Origin: Marsupella aquatica
Taxonomy: Eukaryota > Marchantiophyta
DNA: 64,000 nucleotides
Direction: 5' to 3'
Assembly: GCA_973895155.1 (NCBI GenBank)
Contig: OZ316896.1
Span: 22,010,001-22,074,000, forward strand
Positions 1 through 10,625 of the stretch are shown here, piece after piece. The first letter of the stretch is position 1. Every line of letters begins with the position of its first letter. The position numbers and the translations under genes are program-made. A model generated the notes under the pieces. That model ran no database searches. It had not been told where the DNA came from and saw only the letters and a program-made list of their open reading frames with translations.

Positions 1-59
1 CGACCAGGGAATTGAATTTTGCAACATGCTCCATATACTCTAATCCTAAGCAAACCCAG

Positions 60-229
60 CTTGGAAATTGGATCAGACGGGAGGGAAAGAAAGTGGGTGT
101 CGAGTCACAACACAGACTGCATTAAAGAACCTATCGGTCAATACCCCGCTTGGAAATTGGACGAGACAGAAGAGAAAGAAAGTGGGTGTCGAGCCACAAC
201 AGAGACTGCATTAAGAACCTATCGGTCAA
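60..229. repeat. 89-bp tandem duplication
   Basis: Two adjacent copies begin at 60 and 149, each starting CTTGGAAATTGGA and running through GTGGGTGTCGAG and CTATCGGTCAA. They differ by scattered substitutions. No gene is seen in 1-346 beyond this. Confidence 0.75.
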
Positions 230-346
230 CGGATTATTACAAAAAAACAATCCAAGTAATGACATGTAATCCCAGATTTCATTCAATTTTGGGCCCAGAC
301 CCAGAGAAACTCAAAGGAAGCTCTACGTTTGGAAAAATAGCTGTTC

Positions 347-3300
347 TCAGAGGACACTTAACGCACTGTTCACCACTTCTACGATTAGGCGTCTGACAGA
401 TGGCTCATTGGCATGAACGTTAATCTTTGATGAACTAATCTCTATCCTGGCCCTGCAAGGAGATTTGATTTCAATCGTTACTGACTTGCCATCAGTTGGC
501 TCCATCGTTTCAGTGTCCTGCCCTGGTCCTTCGATGACGAGCAGATCATAGAGTCCGCGCTCTCTTAATCCTGTCAATAGGGAGTCAACATTCACTTTCC
601 CCCATCGGATCTGGTACCTTGGCAAGCTATGGAAAGGTAGTCCCTTGTAGCAAGTTGCAGGAGAGGCGACGTCAAGGGACCAGTGCCCATCTCTAATCTG
701 GAGATCGGCTTTGAGATGTGCTGCAGCTATCTTGCCAGTCTTTACTTGCTTCAATTGGATTTGAAGAGCAAGATCTGCTGACATTTCCACTTCTAGATTA
801 TTATGGTTTGGGATTGAAGGAATCTTGATAGTCTTCCAGAGCTTGAAACAGAAGAGTCCAGATTTCAGATCTTCAGACGCTTCTCCTACAACTTTCGAAA
901 TCTCGGGCACCTGTAGTAGTAGAATCACCAACATCAGCGTTATCATACGGAAAAATATTGTATGGACTAAGTTTCTGAGTTTTAAGTTCAGGTTGCAGGT
1001 AAGCCTGTATATGTGCCAAGGCCCGGTGTGACAGCACCCCTTTGACGCCGTCTGGACCTTCCAGATCCCTCGTCACAAGTTTGCACATGCTTTATTCTAT
1101 TGCTTTGACTAATATGACCTCAGCATCCTCCTTCACGCAAACGCCTGCGATTCAAGCTTTTGAAATAGATAAAACTCAATTTTGCTGCCGGATGTCCCAC
1201 TACAGTGTGACGGAGATGTGAAGGCAAAAATTCCACTGCACACTCGAGACGCCTACTCTTCGAAAAAAGCTAAAAGAGGCAGGAGAGCATTAATTCAAAG
1301 AGGGGCTCACCAATGTCACTTGTGGCTTCAGCTTTTGAGTGATCGACATAACATCTTGAGACCTGCACGGGACTTCAAACGTTCTGTGGGTGCTGTGCAC
1401 TGCTTTTGAACATTGAAACCATTTCTATAGATAAACTACCACAAGATTCCACTCTACTGTTGACTAAATGAGGCAAAATACCCTTTGCTCTCTGTCAGAT
1501 TGGAACCGCTAAGATCATTGATAGAAAGTACCTGAGAGTTGTAGAAACTGGAAGATGAAGAACTTGGATGGTGAAGGGCATAAAAGGTGCTAGTAACAGC
1601 AGCTGATCAACATTTGGCTGCATCCACAATTAGGTATATCAGAAAGACAAATAAGGGATCAAGAATTGGGAGCGTTTGATGTGTTCTACCATGAATTTTA
1701 ACCCATTTTTCCACAAAGCGTTACAAAACTTAGCCTCAGCTCTTAATTGATTCAGTTGACCTACTTCAGTCAGGATAAGCAGACAACGCGGATTATTTCG
1801 CCAACGCCGTAGCAGGTGGACTGCTGACCCAACTCGTAAACTCCAGTGAGTTGCAAAGACGACACAAGGCTCCTGCCAACAATTCCTGCCCACAAAGAAT
1901 TCAAACATATATGCAAGGCTTACAACAAATGCCAAATTATTTACACGCCTTTCAGCTGCATTAACAAGACCTCACTTTCAGCTAAGAAAAGGGACAAACA
2001 ATATATTTCCCCATTCCCCAACGAGTGTGCATATACTTACAAGAGGTCTGCTGAATTAAGAGCTGGAAAACAATGAATCCGCTTCTCTTGAACTGATTCA
2101 ACAAACCCAAATAAAGATTCCCCTGCATACAGCTGCAATAACCAGTGAGTGACTTCAGACGAGGCATCAAATCTGGAACATTAGTCTAACATTCCGTCAA
2201 GCTACCGAAGACATTCTCAAACAGGGTAACGGTAGCAACAGACGATAAACATGGAAACAGAAAATAAGGATGAAGACTCTATCTTGTCAGTTAGCTGCAC
2301 CCCAGTACACAAGGACACATGCAGAGCTAATTTCCAGGAAGGGCACCTTCTCCTGCCGTGCTGGGCATAGCCATTCTGGCACCGTATTTGAATACGCTAA
2401 CAACTCCTCTGCAACTGGGGAGATATAATATATGGGGACATGTCTGGATCAAGCACAAGTTCATTCAGCTGTAAATAATCCCAACCACTACCAAACAGAA
2501 AAACAAGCTCCAGTACTCTAACTCAAGATAGTGAGGTTTCATAAAACCTTCACGATAGTACTTTGAAGGGTGCTTCCATGGGGGAGATGGCAAAGATAAA
2601 ACGAGCTGCCTTTATTATGACTTCAGAGACTACAGAAAACTGAAGTGCTATTTGGGCTTACTAAAAACTCCGAGTGTACCTTAAATCCTCTAATAGATGG
2701 CCATGAATTGTGAAGAAAATGAGATGCACAGTGAATAAGTAACTCACTCAAACCCAGCAGATCGAAGATGTGTTGCAATTTCTTCCATGAGCTCCAAGAA
2801 TATCCCGTAAAAGTGTATTGGGATTAACACGGAACCACCATTGCCAAGTGTTTCCACTGTAGCTTTGCGGACCTTCTGGATTGTTTCATCCAGAACCTGA
2901 GAGCCGTTCTGTCCTGTGCCCTCATTCTCCTCATTAGTGCTCTTTCCTGACTTCTCTGGTGTGCCTTGCAGAAGCCCATGAGATGGCAATTTATGCGCAA
3001 TACTTGAGTTATGACTTGCTGATCCTAATGGAACTGGAGAGAGTGAAGATGAAGGACTAGGTGACATCCGCTGAGAAGAGAGTTTTAATGCGGCGGCTCC
3101 CCCACTTGCTTGATGTAGCTCATTGGTAGTCGTATCCACAGTCTTCACATCAGCGGAAAGACTTTCCGATGCAAACGGGTCTTTTCTTCCGGCCTCAGAA
3201 GACTCATCTTGCAAAGAGTCCCCAACTTCCCAATGGGAAAATAGAAGCACTTCGCTACCAACGAGGGCAGGTATATCTAAGGGCATGGCATGGTTTTTGG

Positions 3301-4813
3301 TAGAGACTGATGAGCTTATATAAGAGAGACTCCTGTTCGGACCTTTGAGGACCCAATTTGAAGATCCTATGCCGAAACCAGAGCTTGAAGGCTTGACTCT
3401 TATAAACCCATCGACATTCACTTCCTCCCCATAGTGAAGCCGATGAACCCTTGCCATGCACGCTCTGATATCAGCTGTGCTGTGTGCGTACCCCATCCAC
3501 CGAAATCAAGTGACGACAGCACCAACACCATAGCTTCCCCAGTGAGTGACAAGTCAGTCTGACAAACAACTGCAACTATAGAAGCCTTCATGGCTGTGGA
3601 ACAAAAGAATGGCTTCATCTAGTAACGTGAGGATTTACAGTAGATGACTCCAGGTCCAAAGGCATGCAATACACAAGATCCTCCAAGAGAGCAGAGTACA
3701 AGACTTTTGACACTCGCCAGTCATTAAAAATGAGGAGATTCATAACCATCCATTCTGATTTGGCAATTTCTAGATCTACAGCAGAAACAGGCAGATGGGA
3801 GATTTACCTGTAAAGTTGGTTCCACAGTTCGCCGGCTTTACGCGAGCCAACCAGTTTTTCCTTGACTTCAGCAGGCAATGTAGCAGTAAACTCAGGAAGA
3901 AGCCAGGAAGGGACAGCTGACTTCGTAAACCTACCATACAGGTGCGTGAACTCTGTATGCAATGCAACCAGCTCTTCCATCATGAGCTGGCCTAGCTTGG
4001 CAGTTGCATGCGTTGCATATATCTGACAAATTCAAAAACACCATTGAGTACAATAAGACAATTAGTGAATATGAATAGCGTAACATACATAAAAACAGCA
4101 CAGACTTGCACTGTCCCGCTGTCCATGACTAGAAATACATTACGGATTATGGAAGATCCTTTTTCTCGTATTCGTAAACTTACGGGGTGGGCAAGTATGC
4201 TGAAAGGCCGAAATAGTGAGGAACAGCAATGTCCACTTCTGCTATACTCACAATCATATTAGAGAAATACCTTAGCTGTAAAATCAGGATTCCGAACAAG
4301 TAGAGGCAAACCCAGCATGGCAACCGGGTTCGAGATGATGACCACATTTAGGGAGGTGGCATCTACCACATTGAAGTCCGGAGTCTTATACCAAGGTGCG
4401 GCATCCAGAAAATATTGCCCACCAATGGCTTTGTAGTAATGACTCTTCTTCCGAGGACCATCATCAGGAGGTCCACTCTTCTCATCTCTCGGTCGTTTCT
4501 TCCCAAGGTCCAAGCCATCTTGCCGATGATCACCTTTCCCTGTTAATGAGGTTCTACTTGAGCTCGAGGGAAGGGTATCAGCACTGATGTGATGAAGTGA
4601 GCTGCGGGAATCAGACACCTGCTGCTCAATCTCTGAAGGCAGTACACTTGGGAGGAAGGATAACAGGGCGGAAAGGTCAATTGGGCATTCTAGGAGAATC
4701 CTAGTGTGGGCGAAATCCAGTGAGAAGCACGGAGGAGTCAGCAAACCTCCTTTCTCTCCTCCTTTGCCCTCTCCCAAGCAAGTCTGCACCCAATAAATCC
4801 CAGAGAACAGCAT
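347..4813 (-). CDS. INTS9: Integrator complex subunit 9 (INTS9), 11 exons
   Basis: INTS9 is the catalytically inactive metallo-beta-lactamase/beta-CASP partner of the INTS11 endonuclease in the nuclear Integrator complex, which processes snRNA ends and attenuates transcription. Exons I can place on the minus strand are 4271-4813, 3808-4022, 2748-3479, 2347 to about 2470, 2041-2132, 1765-1885, 1532-1617, 1311-1362, about 1200-1242, 933-974 and 347-910. Diagnostic stretches are IYATHATAKLGQLMMEELV (exon 2), SSGFGIGSSNWVL (exon 3), EPCVVFATHWSLRVGSAVHL (exon 6) and the C-terminal domain that binds INTS11 (exon 11). The metal-binding HxHxDH of active family members is replaced by SNPVAMLGLP, as in other INTS9 proteins. 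Serine/charged insertions in exons 1 and 3 make it longer (about 850 residues) than typical plant INTS9. The ATG at 4811-4813 opens the conserved N-terminal frame. Exon 3 and exon 4 do not join in phase with the GT-AG sites I see, so that junction is unresolved. Confidence 0.9.
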
Positions 4814-6693
4814 CAGTAACTGCTTCAGCCATTACGATTAGCATTCACCGAGCAATCAAAATGAATCGTAAGCGTAAGCAAGTAGAGGGAGTGTAGGAGA
4901 GACCAGCTTCATGGCTGGAGAAGTTCAACGAATCGCAAACTCCTTCCGCTGATGAGCATTTGTTGGGAGCAAATCGGGAGCTGGGAGCTGGGAGCTCGCT
5001 GGGCAAGCATCATCAAACACTGAAATCCCAAGTGGGCGGAGGCAGAGGGCTGCTGTGCAGGTGTATAAGAATTGCGAATGCGCAGGTTGGATCCTTCCTT
5101 TCAAATCAAATCTGCAGGAGAGACAAGCTTAATAAGTAGGGTATTCTAATGTACCCGTCCCAAAGGGACAAGTGCCATGCCTACAGTTGGGCTTGGCACC
5201 TTTCCTCTTGAAAACCGGCCAGTTTCCATGTCCACCCCCATGTCAAACCCCTATGCCAAACATGTAAGGAGTGCCAAGCATGTAAGGAGTACAGTCTACC
5301 GAGTCTAAGTGCACGCTCCAGGGAAGACACCCAAAACATTCACTTATCCATGTTATGCTCTATGTCATAAGTACATGGGTATCATTTATGCACTTCTCCA
5401 TATGTGTATGTTGCACTTTTCAATAAGTGCATGTGAAATCGCTTATGCACTTCTGCGGGTGTCATGTCAGGTCATATGCATAGGACTTGTCATACCTTGA
5501 ATCCTCATAGTGCACGATTCCACTGTGGATACCTAAATGGAAATACCAGGTGTAGTTGTCCCCTGCACTTATCAGTAAATGTTTGTTTCATATGTGTTGC
5601 AGTAATTGATAATACATGTGCATTGTTATTGGCGGAAATTCACTTATGTATTAGTCAGTTAGTGACATCGACCTGCACTTACAGATGGTGCAATTTTTGG
5701 TGCATTTACAAAGAAAAATGCTATAATACAGGGGGACACATGACCAACCTGCAATTTCCCATAGAATGCACTTATACCCGCACGGTAGACTGTACTTTAC
5801 AATAGGGCCTGTCAAAGCACATCACTAAGGTATGGCCAAGGACATAACTAATTATGGCAGGGACAAAACTCTATTGGCTACCTAAATACATGCCCTCTAA
5901 GAATCAGACATCCCAAAAATAACAGTCATAAAGACTTTGCTTATGACAGTGCTTTGATACAACCTAATAAGTAGAGAGCACTTGTTGCTCTTTTTCACAA
6001 AAGCAAACCACTGTAACTGAAGGGCCACTTCCTGTCCTGAAAATATACCCCAGACCACATGTTTTATGACAAGAGCTAATGAAAATTCAATTCCTGTGCA
6101 TCAAGCCATCAACTTTGGGGGTTGGAAATGTTTAGCCCACTCCTGGGGGGCTAAACAAAAACTCATGTTTTAATTGTATCTAAGAACATCTTTCTTTATA
6201 GAATTATTGTAATTTCAATTTAAAATAACCTCTTTAATTCAAACACTATCATAAGCAATTCCACCACAAAGGGGTGGCCTGTTTATGAAAAGCAAGAAGA
6301 TGGCAGAATCAATGTGAAGTGCTTTGGGTTCATAGGAGTAGACTAGTACTGCTTGGGGGCTTCAGGTCTCGCTACAACACCTCACGTCAGGAAACCAGCT
6401 CTACCGGATGGACTACCGGCTGAACCAAAAGGAAACCCTCTACAACCGGTCTTAGAGAAATTACAGGTCAAGTTTTGGACGGATCTGTAAAGAGTATAAT
6501 CCGAGTCAAATACTATGTTTGGCAAAGGTCCATCTGGGTTTTGGAAATCTATAAGAGCATTTCATCATACTTGAAGGTCAATCCAGACTTCAAGTTAGTT
6601 CTGATATTTCTTTTCTTTTTCCAAATATTCAAAATCTTCTCTCCTTTGACTCTGGAAAATGAAGCTCAATGGACCTCCATGTTGGACAAAGTG

Positions 6694-6729
6694 CTCCCAT
6701 GGCCCACCATTTTTGGTGGTCCATGGGAG
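6694..6729. repeat. 15-bp inverted repeat (hairpin)
   Basis: CTCCCATGGCCCACC and GGTGGTCCATGGGAG pair with one mismatch around a 6-base ATTTTT loop. It may be the core of a small foldback element, but no target duplication is visible. Confidence 0.7.
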
Positions 6730-7105
6730 TTTTGGGCTTATCACTTGATAATTATGAGTCTTAAGATAATTTTTAGTCACTTTGATGAAGTGCAGCTTAC
6801 CTACTCCTCTACAACATACTCAAAACTAAAAAAATATTTGAATTTATGAGCATCAAGTTATTGCAATTAAACTCAAACTTTGGGAAATCTGGTTCATGGG
6901 GGTTTCAGACCAATGTTGTGGTACATGGGAACATCATTTGCTAGACTCTATTTTCTCAAAAAAGCTTATTGAAACATTTTCAAACAGTGATCTACTCTAT
7001 AAAAACTGCAAAACAACTCCATTGGGCGTCTCAAAGCCTGGCCTTAACAAAATAAGGCCCTCGCATAACTCCAATACATACGCTGAGACAGGTGAGGCCG
7101 GAACT

Positions 7106-7151
7106 ACTCCCTTATGGGGTGGGTCAATACTCCCTTATGGGGTGGGTCAAT
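7106..7151. repeat. 23-bp perfect tandem duplication
   Basis: Two adjacent identical 23-bp units containing CTTATGGGGTGGGTCAAT. Confidence 0.85.
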
Positions 7152-7249
7152 GCTGCCTCCCACATTTTTTAAATTTCACAACTGGTCCCATAACCAGAGT
7201 GATGAGATATACTACAAATCTTTACTAATGACCCATCCTTGAGACCCAG

Positions 7250-7352
7250 TAATGGAATCTGCAAAAACAACTCAATGGAAAGTGCGAAGTCCTCAATGGA
7301 AATCGCGAAACACCTGAATGTCCACTGTGAAACAACTGAATGGAAACTGCGA
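7250..7352. repeat. short degenerate minisatellite
   Basis: At least four variants of a roughly 28-bp word around AATGGAAACTGCGAAACA follow one another, with substitutions and small length changes. Confidence 0.6.
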
Positions 7353-7790
7353 AACAGAGGGCAAAGAGAGGGAATGACGGAGGGCAGCTCTACAAATAGC
7401 TCGTATCCGAGATTCACGTCGACTGTCAGCTGAACACTTTCCAATCATCAACACATGCTCTCGAACAAAATCATCACATCGTTAGGGAAAAGCCGCCCTA
7501 TCCCCATGGCCAGATCGAATTGCAATGGCAATCAATCAATTGTCATGCACGAGGCTCTTGAGAGAGCAGTTGCTGCGAAGAGTTGAGCTTCGATTGTCTC
7601 GTTTGGCTACATCACAACAGATTTTGTAATTTTACTACTGGAGTACTTACTGAACAACTGTGGCGAGGACAAGCGCTTACTGAGGTTGCGGCGGTCGAGC
7701 TGGACAGGGACCGTTGTTGCATTCGAGAGGAGCTTGTGCTCAGCACCAGAGGAGGGATGGGAGACATGGCCCCGTTGTTGTGCCCAAGGC

Positions 7791-8216
7791 CAGTGTCAAG
7801 GCCGACATTGCTCGTGACACCGAGGGGGAACTGTCAGGGTGCCGTTCGCACCGTCTCCCACCGGGAACTTGCACGTCGGTGGTGCCCGGACTGCTCTCTT
7901 CAACTATCTGGTTGCAAAGTACCGTCTCGGCCCTCTCAGTTGTGTTAATATATTCACTGAGTATGAGAGAATGCAAGTGTCTCCTTTGTCAGGATGTTTG
8001 TGCTTTCTGCTAGCCTGTGCATGGTGGACCATTTCTCGACACTCTGCTCTGTCTGCCCAAAAAGGTGCTTGCAAATTGAGCCTGCTGCATAAACCCTAAA
8101 CCCTAAACCCTAAACCTCTAATTGTCTAGCCAAGGGTGGCGAATGTGGGCCCTACCGCCAGGCGGAGCGCAATGAAATCTACAAGTTATATGTTGGAAAA
8201 CTGTTGAAGACAGGCT
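7791..8216 (+). pseudogene. glutamyl-tRNA synthetase fragment, 5' part
   Basis: Two exon remnants of an organelle-type glutamyl-tRNA synthetase, the class I enzyme that charges tRNA-Glu. The first (to about 7917) encodes [20 protein letters not shown], which contains the HIGH-class signature (here HVGG) of the ATP site, and ends at a GTACCG donor. The second (8130-8216) encodes GPYRQAERNEIYKLYVGKLL and is bounded by AG and GT. The exon expected between them, with the RIEDTD motif, is absent; the 212-bp gap holds a telomeric repeat instead. Upstream, [13 protein letters not shown] reads in another frame and needs a one-base shift to join the signature motif. The conserved catalytic domain after the second exon is not found before the PPR gene. 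I therefore call it broken. A further piece lies at 15,204. Confidence 0.8.
8091..8116. repeat. interstitial telomeric repeat
   Basis: About 3.7 copies of CCCTAAA (plant TTTAGGG type) sit inside the broken glutamyl-tRNA synthetase gene, between its two surviving exons. Another single CCCTAAAC lies near 8606. Confidence 0.9.
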
Positions 8217-10625
8217 ATGTGCCGTTGTACATTTTCTGTCTGGGAACCTGTTTGAATGCATTGAATTGAGCTCTTTCTGTGTTGGTAGGATCGATGTTCT
8301 GTGATATTGTTTGGCCGATATCTTAGTGAAGGCGTTCATCCTTGGCATGCCTCATCTTGGTGGTACCAATCAGATTTTGGGAGAGAAATAGGGAGACATT
8401 TTAGGGGTCAAATCATTGTTCCATTCAGCCTTCCAATGAGTTTAGTGCTTATCCATATTGTTTTATGAGAGTGCAGTAACTGTAGGCACAACCTACGAGC
8501 CTTCCACTGAGATATATGGGAAATTGGGGAACTGCCAGTTTAGGGCGATAGAGTGTAGTGAATTCCTAGCAAGGCCCTAGCTATACTCGATGTTTTCTGC
8601 GGTTAAACCCTAAACTGCTGGGCAACTGTACTTCTAACTCTTAGTGCCCAAGGAAGCGGGACAGAATCTCTGTTTCAGCCCCGGAAACTGTTTTGTGTAC
8701 CCATACTGGTTCAATTCCTGCTCAATTCTTGGATGATGTCTCCTGCTGCCTGCAATTATGTGCATTTGCCTCTTTTTTCAGACATGTCTTGGATGATGTC
8801 TCCGTTCATGAGCTTCTTTTACTGCCCATCACAACCTAGATCAAATTATTTCCCACTTGCTTCAACTTCTTGTTCCGAAAGAATTGTCGAGCCTTCCCAA
8901 TTTGCTGCTTCCACACTCTGCATATCAGTATCACTTGTTACAAGTTCTTCTTTCGTTTGGTATGCAGGACAATTCGGCTGGAAAGGGTTCTTTCTAGGAG
9001 GGCGATAAACAAGAGCACTTCCGGCAAACTTTTTCAGAGGGCAATGTGCAGGTATGGTGGGGGTTGCTTTGGGATTTAAAATTCTCGTACTTTTTCCTCT
9101 GAAAACTTCTAGTTTTGATTCTCAAGTTTGGATGGCAAAGCTGGGATAATTCTTAGAAGTGTACAGCACTTCTTAGTTATAAATTCTCAATGAAGGAGGA
9201 CGGATCCTGGAGAAGATACTGCTACTGCTATGCTTCTAGGGGTTCCTCCAATTCTTACGTTGAGCTGAAATTCCTCTCCCTTCACCAACAGAGCCTTCGC
9301 CTAGTGAATTTTGTTTCCTAAGTCCAAGGGGAAGGAAAGATGAGACTTGAAATTTGAGGACTCTGCAAGCTTGCCCTACTCAGACTGATTGAAACGTTCG
9401 TCAAACAGGTAAGATCATATCTCTCACAACTGTACCATTAAGCTCTATTCCCGGCACGGGAACGGATCTGCCTCGATGGAAATTTTGGATATGGAACTCG
9501 TTAGGCTGCACTCCACAGCCAGGTACGATTGATTTTGTGTCATTTGTTGGATTATGATGTGATCAAACGACCTTGAATGCATTCTCAACAAAGACGTCTG
9601 ATTTGCAGAGTTCATCCTTCATCTTCCGGTTTGATTGGTCTGGGTATCAGCCATTGTTCTTGTACAAGGCCTTCAGGTAATGAGACTGAAGAGCGATTTC
9701 AACGTTATGCGTACCTACTATTAAGCAGAAACTCTTGTTCCAGCACTACGGTGACATTTATAGTTGCGTGAACTTCCTGCTATGGGGCTTGTGTGATGAA
9801 GACTTGAATTGAACTTGAAGTTTGATTCTTGGGCGGGGGGCGGGGGTTCTCTCGATGGATTGTGTAAGAGCCAATTTAAAGAATGCTGCATAGGCTTAGT
9901 TCTGAGTTGTAGGAGAGGGACGGGTAGCGCTTTCACATTCATGTCATGTGTGTCTAGTTAAGGATCTCTACAGATGCTGGCTAGGGTTTTTTGTGAATTG
10001 TAGTCGCTTTTCAAAAACCTGAGATTCTGGTTGTGTATAGCATAGAAAGGACAGTGGAGGAAACGTAGAACTGAACGCCTGTCAATGTGTCATAAGAGTC
10101 TATCCTATGCAAACCTCAAGGTTAACATGTGACTCCTGCCTGAAGGTTTTCAGTGCCCTTTTTTTTATCCTGTTGACTCTGTCCTTTCTGTGGTTACAAT
10201 GAATAACAAGAGTATGAACAAGCTAATTGATACTTGAGCTACCTAGATCTGCCTTTCACAATTATTTCAGTATTCTATTCTAAGATCATTGCATTCTTGA
10301 CAGATAGCCGTTACTCTCAGCTGAAAAGGAGTCATACAACTTTTGCAAGTTGTCTTTACCAAATATCACAGCGGAGCAAGGGAGACAAGAAAATACATAT
10401 ATGGACGGAGGTAGGAATGCACCCTAGAACTCCCGAGACTTACCGGTCTTCTATCTATATCTGAACATTCATTGTAGAAAGATCGTTGGGAAGCATAGTC
10501 CTCAAGAAATAATTTCAAATTCATTGCACTGCGTGGAATGTCCTGGATTTTATCCTGGTACCAGATCTGATCGTGCGTTGTGGTGCTGACAGACGAAGCC
10601 CAGAGCACTTGAGTTCAATCATAAG
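8217..10625. other. intergenic, no gene recognised
   Basis: No coding exon is supported. A 16-bp word, TCTTGGATGATGTCTC, occurs twice (near 8728 and 8789). The last part must contain the promoter and leader of the PPR gene, but no clear TATA box decides its start. Confidence 0.5.

Larger units (their letters stand above)
4814..7790. other. intergenic, no gene recognised
   Basis: AT-rich sequence upstream of INTS9. It holds a short direct repeat of CATGTAAGGAGT near 5261-5290, many TGCACTTAT-like words at 5300-5800, and the hairpin and small tandem repeats listed separately. No open frame here resembles a protein I know. Confidence 0.6.

Noticed and set aside
6350-6440. Possible tRNA-like or SINE sequence on the minus strand (TCAGCCGGTAG...GGTAGAGC)
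   Set aside because: A box A-like word is present, but no convincing box B, tail or target duplication.
7583-8013. Two long overlapping plus-strand ORFs
   Set aside because: Frames other than the one spelling the synthetase signature, except for a short [13 protein letters not shown] piece.
8091-8116. Chromosome end
   Set aside because: Fewer than four telomeric units, with genes on both sides; it is interstitial.
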